A stretch of 64,000 nt of DNA from Verrucomicrobiaceae bacterium (GTDB taxonomy: Bacteria > Verrucomicrobiota > Verrucomicrobiia > Verrucomicrobiales > Verrucomicrobiaceae). Shown piece by piece: positions 1-8,064 of the stretch (position 1 is its first letter; each line of letters begins with the position of its first letter). The stretch lies in contig JADJPM010000004.1 in the NCBI GenBank assembly GCA_016713245.1, forward strand, positions 2,604,001 through 2,668,000, in the 5' to 3' direction. Position numbers and translations under genes: made by a program. The notes under the pieces are model-generated. The model was given only the letters and a program-made list of their open reading frames with translations. It did not search any database and was not told the origin of the DNA.

Positions 1-716
1 GCAAAGACGGCTCGAAGTTCAGCAAAGAGTATCTCGCCCAGTTCGACACGGTCATGTTCTACACCACCGGCAATCTCCTCGAAGCCGGCACCGATGGCCA
101 GCCACCCATGACGGCCGAGGGCAAGCAGGCCCTGTTTGATTTCGTGAAGAGCGGCAAAGGCTTCGTCGGCACGCACAGCGCCAGCGATACCTTCCACACG
201 AACAACGAATCCAAAAAAGGCCCCGATCGTTATTTGAACCATGGCGAGCAGGCCGATTCCTATGTGCGATTCCTTGGCGGCGAGTTCATCAAGCACGGCG
301 CTCAGCAGGAAGCACGCAACACGGTCGAGAATCCGAAGTTCCCCGGCTTTGAAAACATCGGCAAAGACTACGGCTTCATGGAAGAATGGTATTCGCTGAA
401 GGACTTCACGCCGGACATCCATGTGCTCAGCGTCATCAACAACCCGCAGATGACCGGCAAGGAGTATGAGCGCCCGGCTTATCCGAGCACCTGGGCCCGC
501 AAAGAAGGTGATGGCCGCGTGTTTTACACCGCCATGGGCCATCGCGAGGACGTGTGGACGAACCCCATCTTCCAAAGCATCCTCATCGGCGCTCTCAATT
601 GGGCCAACGGCGATGTGAAGGCTGAGATCCATCCGAATCTCAAAGAGGTGGCCCCGCAGGCCTACACGAACCCACCCTTCGTCGAGCCTCCGCCGCCGAA
701 GCCGGCCAAGAAGTAA
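1..716 (+). CDS. ThuA-domain protein, 3' part only
   Basis: The reading frame is open from the first bases of the window (first full codon at position 3), so this is the C-terminal part of a longer gene. The visible 238 residues fit the ThuA-like domain (trehalose-utilisation type, glutamine-amidotransferase-like fold). Markers are a YTTGNLL strand-loop, the GKGFVGTHSASDTF segment, a central GGEF stretch, and a late block with a GDGRVFYTAMGHREDVW motif. A proline-rich tail (PPPPKPAKK) ends the protein. ThuA domains are very common in Verrucomicrobia and Planctomycetes, often in exported proteins of carbohydrate metabolism, but the exact reaction is unknown. The N-terminus, and any signal peptide, lies outside the window. 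Confidence 0.9.
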   Translation, partial: KDGSKFSKEYLAQFDTVMFYTTGNLLEAGTDGQPPMTAEGKQALFDFVKSGKGFVGTHSASDTFHTNNESKKGPDRYLNHGEQADSYVRFLGGEFIKHGAQQEARNTVENPKFPGFENIGKDYGFMEEWYSLKDFTPDIHVLSVINNPQMTGKEYERPAYPSTWARKEGDGRVFYTAMGHREDVWTNPIFQSILIGALNWANGDVKAEIHPNLKEVAPQAYTNPPFVEPPPPKPAKK

Positions 717-729
717 GAGTTACCCAAAC

Positions 730-764
730 ACGGGCGATGAGCATCTCAGCGCCCGTTTTCTTTT
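730..764 (+). terminator. Rho-independent terminator after the ThuA gene
   Basis: Just after the ThuA stop codon a perfect 7-bp stem (ACGGGCG at 730-736 pairing with CGCCCGT at 750-756) is followed by TTTCTTTT. Stem, loop and T-rich tail fit an intrinsic terminator separating the ThuA gene from the ABC gene that starts at 781. Confidence 0.75.
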
Positions 765-780
765 CCACCCATCCCTCTCG

Positions 781-1452
781 ATGCTCCTCTCCCTTTCCCA
801 CGTCTCCAAATCCTACACCGATCCCGGCAGTGGCCAGAGCGTCCCCGTGCTCAAGGACATCACGCTCAGCCTCGAAGCCGGTGAATCCGTCGCCATCGTC
901 GGCCCGTCTGGTTGTGGCAAAAGCACGCTACTGAATCTCCTCGGCACGCTCGATACGCCGGACAGCGGCGAGATCACCCTCGATGGCGAATCGCTCACGC
1001 AATGCACTGCGCTGCATCTCGCGGCGATCCGCAGCCGGAAGATTGGATTCATCTTCCAGCTCCATCACCTCATGCCGCAGTGCAGCGTGCTCGAAAACGT
1101 GCTTCTCCCTACGCTCGCCCTCGCTAATCCGCCCGCCGATGCCCGCCAGCGTGCCGAAAGCCTCCTCGCGCAGGTCGGTTTGCAGGACCGCATGACCTGG
1201 AAGCCCGCCCAGCTCTCCGGTGGCGAAAGACAACGCGTCGCCGTCGTGCGAGCCCTCATCAATCAACCGCGCCTCATCCTCGCCGATGAACCCACCGGTG
1301 CCCTCGACGAGAAAAACGCCGAATCCCTCACCAGCCTGCTTCTCGACCTGCAAAAGACGACTGGCACCACCTTGGTGATGGTCACGCATCATCCCGCTCA
1401 GGCCGCGAGAATGTCCCGTGTGCTCAAGATTCACGAGGGCCAGCTTCAATAG
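781..1452 (+). CDS. ABC transporter ATPase, LolD/MacB type
   Basis: A 223-residue ATP-binding subunit. Walker A is GPSGCGKST at residues 41-49, the Q-loop is near residue 93, the signature LSGGE is at 145-149, Walker B LILADE is at 165-170, and the H-loop lies in VMVTHH. The compact size and the ADEPTGALD sequence are typical of the LolD/MacB/FtsE group, which works with FtsX-type permeases rather than with solute importers. The next gene is such a permease, about 86 bases downstream on the same strand, so the two probably form one mechanotransmission-type ABC complex in the inner membrane. The substrate (lipoprotein, lipid or peptide) cannot be read from the sequence. The ATG follows a pyrimidine-rich leader without a Shine-Dalgarno. 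Confidence 0.93.
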   Translation: MLLSLSHVSKSYTDPGSGQSVPVLKDITLSLEAGESVAIVGPSGCGKSTLLNLLGTLDTPDSGEITLDGESLTQCTALHLAAIRSRKIGFIFQLHHLMPQCSVLENVLLPTLALANPPADARQRAESLLAQVGLQDRMTWKPAQLSGGERQRVAVVRALINQPRLILADEPTGALDEKNAESLTSLLLDLQKTTGTTLVMVTHHPAQAARMSRVLKIHEGQLQ

Positions 1453-1460
1453 CCAAATCC

Positions 1461-1525
1461 TACTCCGTCTCCGCCTCCAACTCCGCCTCCCCTTTTGAGT
1501 CGGAGTAGGAGACGGAGTCGGAGGC
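1461..1525. repeat. Inverted repeat built of hexamers (NNCTCC / GGAGNN)
   Basis: Between the ABC ATPase and its permease, five hexamers of form NNCTCC run from 1461 to 1490 (TACTCC, GTCTCC, GCCTCC, AACTCC, GCCTCC). After a short loop, four complementary hexamers GGAGNN run from 1502 to 1525. Bases 1473-1490 can pair with 1508-1525 (16 of 18 positions). The arrangement predicts a strong hairpin in the intercistronic mRNA. Confidence 0.8.
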
Positions 1526-1538
1526 AGATTCTCAAACC

Positions 1539-4500
1539 ATGTCCCGCCTTTCCCTCATCCTCACCTCCGCCCGCCACTACTGGCGAGGTCACCTCGGCCT
1601 TCTCTTCGGTGCCTTCCTCGCTTCCGCCATCCTCAGCGGATCGCTTTTCGTCGGCGATAGCGTCCGCGCCAGTCTGCGGCGCGTGGCAGCCTTTCGTCTC
1701 GGCCAAATCCAGGCCGGTGTGCTTGGGGGCGACCGCTGGTTCACCGAAAAGCTCGCTCGAGGGTCTCAAAGCGTGCCCTTCATCTTCGCCACCGGCTCCG
1801 CCAGCGCCGGCACCGGCAATGTCCGCGTCAACAACGCCCAGATCCTCGGCGTCGATGACAGCTTCTGGAGCCTCAGCCCAAGCAGCAAAAAGATCGCTCT
1901 CGGCTCCAACGAGATCGCCATCAACGAACCTCTCGCCCGCAAGCTGAACGCCAAAACCGGCGACAGCCTCCTCCTCCGCCTCGAACGCCCCAGCGCCATC
2001 TCCCGCGATGCCCCGCTCTCCGGCTCCACGAATGAGCAAGTGACGCTCCGCCGCACCATCGCCGCCATTTTGCCGCCCGAAGACTTTGGAGCCTTCCAAC
2101 TCATCGCCTCGCAGATTACCCCGGATACCGCGTTCGTCGCCTTGAGCGATCTTCAGAAGCAAATCGATATGGAGCAGCGGGTGAACGGAGCGCTCAGTGC
2201 TCAGTCCTCCGCACTCAGTGCGGAGAAACGAGCCTTGGAGGATTTTGGATTGAAGCTCACTCGTGTGTCCGGAGCACAAAAGGAATGGGAGATCAGCACC
2301 AGCCGCGTCTTCCTCGATCCCATCCTCGCCGAAAAGCTCCTTGCCACGCCACAAGCCTACGGCGTGCTCACCTACCTCGTGAACGGCATCACCTCGGCCA
2401 AGGGCGGCACGCCTTATTCGATGATCACCGCGGCAGATCGCATCTCATCTGAGGGCATCACCATCACCCAATGGCTCGCCGACGATCACAACCTCCAAGT
2501 CGGCGATGACCTCACCCTGAAATACTTCACCGTCGGCCTTGGTCGTGAACTCAAACAAGCAGACGCCACCTTCAAAATCTCCAAGATCCTCCCGATGACC
2601 GATCCCGAAGTCACAAAGGCCTGGACGCCGGAATTCCCCGGCGTCTCCGACGTGGATAACTGCCGCGATTGGGAACCCGGCATCCCGATGGACATGAAAG
2701 CCATCCGCGACAAAGACGAAAAGTATTGGGACGACTACAAAGGCACGCCCAAAGGCTTCATCAGCCTCGCCGCAGGTCAAAAGCTCTGGAACAACCGCTT
2801 CGGTGCCCACACTGCCATCCGCTTCCCTGACTCCGGCCAAGACGAAGCCGCGCTGAGGCAAGAAATCGTCTCCAAGCTCCAACTCAGCGACATCGGCCTC
2901 GTCGTGCGCGATTTCAAAGCCGATGCCGATGCCGCCGCGAAAGGCAGCGTGGACTTCGGCGGCCTCTTCATCGGCCTCAGCATGTTCCTCATCGCCGCTG
3001 CGCTCGTCTTCGCCGCCTTGCTCTTCCTCTTCACCTTGGAGCGCCGAGCCTCGCAAATCGGCCTCCTCCTCGCCATCGGCTGGACGCCGAAGAACGTCCG
3101 CCGCGTGCTGCTGCTCGAAGCCGGCATCATCGCCATCGTCGGCGTGCTCCTCGGCATCCTCGGCGGCCGTTTCTATACCCAACTCGCCCTCGACGGCCTC
3201 TCCGGTGCCTGGAGCGGCGCGGCGAAAGGCCTGCCACTCGTCTTCGAAGCCAGCCTCACCACTCAAATCGCCGCCAGCCTCGGCACGCTCCTCGTCGTGC
3301 TCGCCACGCTGTGGTGGGCCAGCCGTAAACTCTTCACCACACCCGCTCGCAATCTCATCGATGGCTCCATCACGTCTGACATCTCACGTCTCACCTCTCA
3401 CTCGAATCTTCCCGCCCATCTCACCCTCCTCATCGCCCTCGCCCTCATCCCCGCCGCGATGACCTCAAGCAACCCGATGGCCGTCTCCGGCATGTTCTTC
3501 GGCTCCGGCATGCTGCTCATGATCGCCGGTCTTCTTTACCTGCGTCGCTGGATGCAGCGCGGCCGCACCTCGCTCGCCCAAACCCTCACCCAGATCGGTC
3601 TGCGAAACATCTCGCGCCGCACCTCGCGCAGCCTGGCCGTCATTGGCATGATGGCAGGCGGCATCTTTCTCGTCGTGGCTGTGAACGCCTTCCGCATGGA
3701 TGCCACCGACGCCGGCACCGGCGGCTTCGCTCTCATCGGCGAGTCGTCCCTGCCCGTTTACGAGGATTTGAACTCCAAAGCAGGACGCGAGGCTTTCGCT
3801 CTGGATGAGGAACTCCTCGCCCAAACCACCATCGTGCCCTTCCGCGTCCGTGAAGGTGATGACGCGAGCTGCTTGAACCTCAACCGCGCTCAAAAGCCCC
3901 AACTCGTCGCCGTGGACTTTGCCAAGCTGGCGGATCGTTTTGCCTTTGCCTCCGGTTCCCTGCCCCAGCAGTCTCTCGAAGCCCTCGCCGACCAAGCCAC
4001 CGCCATGTGGGGCCTCGGCAAAGGCGTCGGAGACACCATCGATTACACCGCCGCCGATGGCAGCACCTTCCAAGTGAAGCTCACCGGCCTCCTCGCAGGC
4101 TCCGTGTTGCAGGGCAAGGTCATCATCAACGAGGCCTCCTACCTCGCCAAATACCCCGACGCCGCCGGTTACCGCTTCTTCCTCATCGGCTCCGACAAAC
4201 CCGAGCAGGTCAGCGCCCATCTGACTCGGCAGCTGGAGCAGCGCGGCCTGGCCCTCGAACCGGCGAAGCAACGCCTCGAAGCCTTCCTCGCTGTGCAGAA
4301 CACCTACATCGGCATCTTCACCATCCTCGGCGGCCTCGGCGTGCTGCTCGGCACCGCCGGTCTTGGCGTGCTGGTAGCTCGCCATGTGCTGGAGAGACGC
4401 GGTGAGCTCGGCCTCATGCAGGCGCTCGGCTTCCGTTCCGGTGCTCTGCGCACGATGGTCCTCGGCGAACATGCCGCGCTGCTCATCCTCGGCGTGCTGC

Positions 4501-4682
4501 TCGGCAGCCTCACCGCCGCCCTCGCCGTCTTCCCCGCCCTGAAACAAGGCGGCGGCGATCTTCCGCTCGGCTTCCTTGGCTCGCTCATCGGTGGCATTTT
4601 GCTTCTCGGCCTCCTCATCTGTTTCATCGCGACCGTTTCCGCCGTGCGGGGCAAATTGATCGAATCCATCCGGCGGGAGTAA
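1539..4682 (+). CDS. FtsX-like ABC permease, large
   Basis: This 1047-residue membrane protein has an N-terminal signal-anchor segment (about residues 15-40) followed by a long periplasmic region. An FtsX-type transmembrane module lies around 475-620 (GGLFIGLSMFLIAAALVF, then an ERRASQIGLLLAIGW coupling motif). Further helices lie at about 630-720, then a second periplasmic region, and a last FtsX module at about 920-1040 with the matching ERRGELGLMQALGFR motif. This two-module plan is that of LolCE/MacB-like permeases. It pairs with the ATPase just upstream. Two heptameric tandem-repeat tracts lie inside the frame, at 2192-2226 and 3368-3402, encoding linker-like segments (ALSAQSSALSA and SDISRLTSHS). 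Function beyond membrane-substrate extrusion is not readable. Confidence 0.9.
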   Translation: MSRLSLILTSARHYWRGHLGLLFGAFLASAILSGSLFVGDSVRASLRRVAAFRLGQIQAGVLGGDRWFTEKLARGSQSVPFIFATGSASAGTGNVRVNNAQILGVDDSFWSLSPSSKKIALGSNEIAINEPLARKLNAKTGDSLLLRLERPSAISRDAPLSGSTNEQVTLRRTIAAILPPEDFGAFQLIASQITPDTAFVALSDLQKQIDMEQRVNGALSAQSSALSAEKRALEDFGLKLTRVSGAQKEWEISTSRVFLDPILAEKLLATPQAYGVLTYLVNGITSAKGGTPYSMITAADRISSEGITITQWLADDHNLQVGDDLTLKYFTVGLGRELKQADATFKISKILPMTDPEVTKAWTPEFPGVSDVDNCRDWEPGIPMDMKAIRDKDEKYWDDYKGTPKGFISLAAGQKLWNNRFGAHTAIRFPDSGQDEAALRQEIVSKLQLSDIGLVVRDFKADADAAAKGSVDFGGLFIGLSMFLIAAALVFAALLFLFTLERRASQIGLLLAIGWTPKNVRRVLLLEAGIIAIVGVLLGILGGRFYTQLALDGLSGAWSGAAKGLPLVFEASLTTQIAASLGTLLVVLATLWWASRKLFTTPARNLIDGSITSDISRLTSHSNLPAHLTLLIALALIPAAMTSSNPMAVSGMFFGSGMLLMIAGLLYLRRWMQRGRTSLAQTLTQIGLRNISRRTSRSLAVIGMMAGGIFLVVAVNAFRMDATDAGTGGFALIGESSLPVYEDLNSKAGREAFALDEELLAQTTIVPFRVREGDDASCLNLNRAQKPQLVAVDFAKLADRFAFASGSLPQQSLEALADQATAMWGLGKGVGDTIDYTAADGSTFQVKLTGLLAGSVLQGKVIINEASYLAKYPDAAGYRFFLIGSDKPEQVSAHLTRQLEQRGLALEPAKQRLEAFLAVQNTYIGIFTILGGLGVLLGTAGLGVLVARHVLERRGELGLMQALGFRSGALRTMVLGEHAALLILGVLLGSLTAALAVFPALKQGGGDLPLGFLGSLIGGILLLGLLICFIATVSAVRGKLIESIRRE
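2192..2226. repeat. Heptamer tract inside the permease gene (1)
   Basis: Consecutive 7-base units GCTCAGT, GCTCAGT, CCTCCGC, ACTCAGT and GCGGAGA run in register through coding DNA, the last units being degenerate. The frame stays open and encodes ALSAQSSALSAEK in a periplasmic region. Confidence 0.65.
3368..3402. repeat. Heptamer tract inside the permease gene (2)
   Basis: Five consecutive 7-base units are seen: CATCACG, TCTGACA, TCTCACG, TCTCACC, TCTCACT. The unit differs in sequence from the first tract in this gene but has the same period. It encodes the hydrophilic linker ITSDISRLTSHS, between the first FtsX module and the next membrane segment. Confidence 0.75.
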
Positions 4683-4689
4683 CGCGGGC

Positions 4690-4759
4690 GTTGGAGTGTA
4701 GGCTTTAGCCGACTCAGGTGCCACACAGCTCACGGATCGGCTAAAGCCTAGACTCCAAC
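4690..4759. repeat. Inverted repeat with GGCTTTAGCC core between convergent genes
   Basis: Two 23-base arms, 4690-4712 and 4737-4759, are complementary at 22 of 23 positions (ends GTTGGAG...CTCCAAC, inner core GGCTTTAGCC). It lies in the 92-bp gap between the permease and the convergent subtilase gene, so it could end transcription from both sides. It has no T-run. A related palindrome is found at 42866-42923. Confidence 0.85.
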
Positions 4760-4774
4760 CTCCTCATCGAAGCC

Positions 4775-6076
4775 TCACGGAATGCGCACAATCCCCGCGC
4801 CGACGGCGGTGGTCGCGGCACCGGTGGGGCGGGCGGAGCGGATCAGCACCGTGGGGATGTTCGCGGGCTGGTAGCCGCGTCCGGCGAGGTAGGCGGCGAC
4901 GCCGCTGACGAGGGCGGTGGCCTGTGAGGTGCCGCTGCCGATGACGAGCTTGTTGCCGGTGTAAGCAGACACAATGCCCACGCCGGGGGCGACGAGCGAG
5001 AGGCCCTGGCCGGAGTTGGAGAACCAGGCCTGCTTCCCGTTCGCATCGACCGCACCGACGCTGACCACGCCGGGCAGGGCCGCGGGATACGAGAGCATGT
5101 TCGCCTGCTCATTGCCCGCCGCAGCGACGATGACCACGCCGCGACTGAGGGCATAGGCGACGGCCTGATCCAGCACGGGCGAGCCCTGAGTGGAGCCGAG
5201 ACTGATATTGATGACCTTCGCTCCCGCCTCGACGGCCTTCACGATGCCACTGGAAAGCAGCGAGGTGTTGCTGCCTCCCTGCGGATCGGCCACGCGGACA
5301 TCGAGGATCTTTGCCGACGGAGCCACGCCGCTGACCTTGGCATCGGAGCCGGCGATGAGCGAGGTCATCGCGGTGCCGTGACCATGGAAATCCTGCCCAT
5401 CGTTCACGAGGTCGAGGTGCGTGATGGCGGCCCCTTGCAGCGAGGGATGATCCACCACGCCGCTGTCGAGCACGGCGACGGTCACGCCCGCTCCCCAGCC
5501 AGTGCGATTGGCCGGTGCGCCGATGAGATCGAGCCCCTGGGATTGGAAGGGCTGCGCTCCGCCCGCGTTGGCGGTGTCCTTGGAAGGTTGCTGCGGCAGG
5601 CCGGGAATGCGGGCGGCCCAATTGGCCCCGGCATGCGCGTAGTCTTTTTCATTCGCCGCCACTTCCCGCTGGAGGTCCTGCGCATTCCGATAACGAACCC
5701 GCGCCGTGAGCAGCGTGGGATCGATGCTGACCACGAGCAGACCCGCCTGCGCCGCCCGGGCACGAAAAGCATCGAGCGCCGCCTGGTTCTTGAAGCTGAG
5801 CAAGGCCTCGCCCGGCACCGCCTCGGGATGCTGGAGGTCTTCGAGCATCTCTGTGGCAAGATCACGCTCCGCGGCCGAATCCGCCTTGGTCTGCGAAGCC
5901 GTCACTGGGGCCACGGAAGAGGGCGAAGGAACTCGCGAGGCCTTTTTCGGTCGCCCGGTCACCTCTTCGGCCACGGGCAACTCCGGGCCCTGCATCTCTT
6001 TGACCATCCACCCAAGCGCCACCGCCATGACGGCAAAGGCGACGAGGCAGAGCGAGACAAGGTGGCGGCGGTTCAT
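4775..6076 (-). CDS. Membrane-anchored subtilisin-like serine peptidase (S8)
   Basis: A 433-residue protein with an uncleaved N-terminal signal-anchor (about residues 7-27), then a linker and prodomain (about 30-170), and a subtilase domain. The catalytic triad is visible: Asp204 in AVLDSG, His233 in HGHGTAMTSLIAG, Ser384 in GSGTSQATALVSG, with the oxyanion Asn322 in AAAGNEQ. The domain is small (about 240 residues) and has no C-terminal accessory module. It probably cleaves proteins in the periplasm or outside the cell. It precedes nothing obviously co-functional: the next gene upstream on this strand is an NHL propeller 37 bp away, which may share its transcript. Confidence 0.93.
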   Translation of the reverse strand: MNRRHLVSLCLVAFAVMAVALGWMVKEMQGPELPVAEEVTGRPKKASRVPSPSSVAPVTASQTKADSAAERDLATEMLEDLQHPEAVPGEALLSFKNQAALDAFRARAAQAGLLVVSIDPTLLTARVRYRNAQDLQREVAANEKDYAHAGANWAARIPGLPQQPSKDTANAGGAQPFQSQGLDLIGAPANRTGWGAGVTVAVLDSGVVDHPSLQGAAITHLDLVNDGQDFHGHGTAMTSLIAGSDAKVSGVAPSAKILDVRVADPQGGSNTSLLSSGIVKAVEAGAKVINISLGSTQGSPVLDQAVAYALSRGVVIVAAAGNEQANMLSYPAALPGVVSVGAVDANGKQAWFSNSGQGLSLVAPGVGIVSAYTGNKLVIGSGTSQATALVSGVAAYLAGRGYQPANIPTVLIRSARPTGAATTAVGAGIVRIP

Positions 6077-6113
6077 GCCGTAGTCTCCCGGTTAGCGGGC
6101 GATGTGGCAAGAA

Positions 6114-7199
6114 TCATTTCTTCTTCAGCAATCGCACGCGATGCGATTCGCTGTCGCCGATGAAGACGGTGCCGTCGGCATCGCAGAAGACACCATGTGG
6201 GCGGGCCATTTTGCAGCCGAGGGGATCGCCATCGGGGCCATCGCCCTTTTGATTGAGGCCGGCGATGAGTTCGAGGTTGCCCGTTTTGGCGTTCACCATG
6301 CGGATGGAATGGCTTTCGCAGTCGGCGAGCCACGCGTTGCCTTCGGCGTCGATGGAAATGCCTTTCGGGCCGCTCAAGGTCGCTTCCTTGGCCGGGCCGC
6401 CATGGCCGGTGAAGCCACTTTTGCCGGTTCCGGCGATATGGAAGATCTTCCCGGCCTTGAGGTCGAACTTGAAGACTTGGTTCCCCTCACGCGTGGCGAG
6501 CCAGAGATTGCCCTGCTTGTCGAAATCGAGCGAGCGGGGACCTTTGAGCGGCGTGCCGCTGATGGGCGAGCCATCGGGCGTAGGCCCCGGTTTGCCCACC
6601 CCAGCAAAGGTGCTGATCATGCCGGTCTTCATGTCGATCTTGCGGATGACATGGTTGCCGATGTCGCAGACATACAAATCGCCCTCGGGGCCAAACTGGA
6701 TGCTATGCGGCTGCTTGAACTGCGCGTCCTTCGCCGGGCCGCCGTCACCGCTGTAGCCAGGTTTGCCGTTTCCAGCGATGGTCGTGATGATGTTGGTCTG
6801 CGTGTCGATTTTCCGCACCGCATGATTGGTCATGTCCACGATGAAAAGATTGCCTTTGGCATCAAAACGAAGCTCGTGAGGCAGGTTGAAGGTGGCCTGC
6901 AATGCGGGACCGCCGTCACCGCTGTAGCCCTTGGCCCCGGTGCCCGCGATCGTGCTGATCGTGCCATCCGGTGCCACACGGCGAATGCGCTGTCCGGTGT
7001 ATTCGCAGAACCAGATCGCGCCGTCGGGACCACGGACGACGCCGAAGGGATTGTCGATCGTGGCCTTCGTCGCGGGGCCGCCATCGCCATCACCACCTTT
7101 CACGCCGGTGCCGGTGAAGGTCGAGATCGTCCACTCGGCGGCGGACAGCATGGCGCAGGGAGCAAGAAGAAGGGCGAGGAGCGTGGAGCGGAGTTTCAT
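6114..7199 (-). CDS. Exported NHL-repeat beta-propeller protein
   Basis: A 361-residue protein with a Sec signal peptide (residues 1-20, ending near LSAAEW). Five or six repeated units follow, with the pattern TIAGTGxxGYSGDGGPAxxA then xxPxGxxxDxxGNLYIxD, the hallmark of NHL/SMP-30-like propellers. Such proteins are plentiful in Verrucomicrobia and Planctomycetes as extracytoplasmic binding or lyase-like propellers. Here no catalytic residues stand out, so ligand binding is the safer reading. It lies 37 bp upstream of the subtilase gene on the same strand. The start at 7199 is the only Met before the signal peptide. Confidence 0.88.
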   Translation of the reverse strand: MKLRSTLLALLLAPCAMLSAAEWTISTFTGTGVKGGDGDGGPATKATIDNPFGVVRGPDGAIWFCEYTGQRIRRVAPDGTISTIAGTGAKGYSGDGGPALQATFNLPHELRFDAKGNLFIVDMTNHAVRKIDTQTNIITTIAGNGKPGYSGDGGPAKDAQFKQPHSIQFGPEGDLYVCDIGNHVIRKIDMKTGMISTFAGVGKPGPTPDGSPISGTPLKGPRSLDFDKQGNLWLATREGNQVFKFDLKAGKIFHIAGTGKSGFTGHGGPAKEATLSGPKGISIDAEGNAWLADCESHSIRMVNAKTGNLELIAGLNQKGDGPDGDPLGCKMARPHGVFCDADGTVFIGDSESHRVRLLKKK

Positions 7200-7314
7200 G
7201 GTGAGCCGAATGCTTGGCGCATGATTCGATGGGGAAAAGTCGAAATTCGAGGCACGAACAATCTCTCCACGGAAAAGAGGTCACACCAATGAGTGCCCGG
7301 CAGGCCTGCTCACA

Positions 7315-7336
7315 TCTTTAATCTTGGGATTAAAGA
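7315..7336 (-). terminator. Perfect 9-bp stem-loop at the end of the unknown gene
   Basis: TCTTTAATC (7315-7323) and GATTAAAGA (7328-7336) form a perfect 9-bp stem with a 4-base loop, overlapping the stop codon of the minus-strand gene at 7330. No U-run follows on the minus strand, so it may be a transcript-end stabiliser rather than a canonical terminator. Confidence 0.45.
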
Positions 7337-7980
7337 CCGCAGCAATCACTCTGGAGTTCTCCGACAAAGGCGTCCACGTCCATCCCCAGGGCTAGTGACG
7401 CATAGCTAACGGTTTGGCGTGAAGCAGCTCGTATCGATTCGAGATCGATTTGAGTCGGACGCCTGTAAATTGAGGATGTTAATCCAAGTTTTGCTGCCAT
7501 TGGCGAGACTTCAGCCCTGCTGACGTTCCATGCAGCCTCCATTTCTGCATTTGACCACAAAGCGTGGACTGCGGAGTTGATCGCAGTCAGAAAAGCACTG
7601 GCTTCTTTGCCGCCGTTTCGCTCGATGAGCGTTAGAAAGCGATTCTTGATTGCATCAACTGAGTTTGGCCTGCTTGCATAATTGGCGGTTTTTGTCTTTT
7701 GTAGCAGTTTTTCCATGGCCTGCCTTAACTCAGGCACAAAGGTTTCCTCGCAGAGTTCTTGCCGCCTTAACAGACGCTCCACCCATAGAATACAGAGCTT
7801 CAAGAGCTGGACTATCTGAAGTTCCGCCAAAATGGGGCGGCTCAATTGAACCCGTCTGGCGGCTTCCGATTCATTCATGGGGCGATACGATAAAGGCTTT
7901 TCCAATTTTGGCGATGTATGATCAAAGAATCGCTGCATATCGCAGCCTTCACTCAGGGACATTAACAAGAGTCCCCCCAC
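7330..7980 (-). CDS. Unknown protein, lower G+C
   Basis: I do not recognise this 216-residue protein. It is soluble, mixed charged and helix-rich, with no signal peptide or membrane span and no clear motif. The C-terminal half has a SAVHALWSNAEMEAAWNVSRAEVSPMAA-type helical region and it ends in CCGL. The true start could be Met7, Met15 or Met36 instead of position 7980, because the first residues look like translated leader. Its base composition is clearly more A+T-rich than its neighbours, as is the non-coding DNA on both sides, which suggests recent acquisition. It stands alone: the NHL gene lies downstream on the same strand about 130 bp away and the sugar ABC gene diverges from it. Confidence 0.6.
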   Translation of the reverse strand: MGGLLLMSLSEGCDMQRFFDHTSPKLEKPLSYRPMNESEAARRVQLSRPILAELQIVQLLKLCILWVERLLRRQELCEETFVPELRQAMEKLLQKTKTANYASRPNSVDAIKNRFLTLIERNGGKEASAFLTAINSAVHALWSNAEMEAAWNVSRAEVSPMAAKLGLTSSIYRRPTQIDLESIRAASRQTVSYASLALGMDVDAFVGELQSDCCGL

Positions 7981-8036
7981 GAGCAGGGCAGTCGGAGAGA
8001 TTCACCGTTATTTAAAACGTCATTGATACCATCCTT

Positions 8037-8064
8037 CATAAATCGTAAATCATAAATCATAAAT
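8037..8064. repeat. CATAAAT heptamer tandem repeat containing a start codon
   Basis: Four exact-register 7-base units (CATAAAT, CGTAAAT, CATAAAT, CATAAAT) end at 8064. The last three bases of the tract plus the next G make the ATG of the sugar ABC gene at 8063. The repeat therefore occupies the place of the ribosome-binding site. Confidence 0.9.

Noticed and set aside
1446..2354. 302-codon frame opposite the ABC permease start
   Set aside because: It begins in the permease and runs through the hexamer repeat; Gly/Glu-rich with no recognisable motif.
6102..7292. 396-codon frame opposite the NHL propeller
   Set aside because: The minus-strand gene has a signal peptide and clear NHL repeats; the plus frame is a shadow of those repeats.
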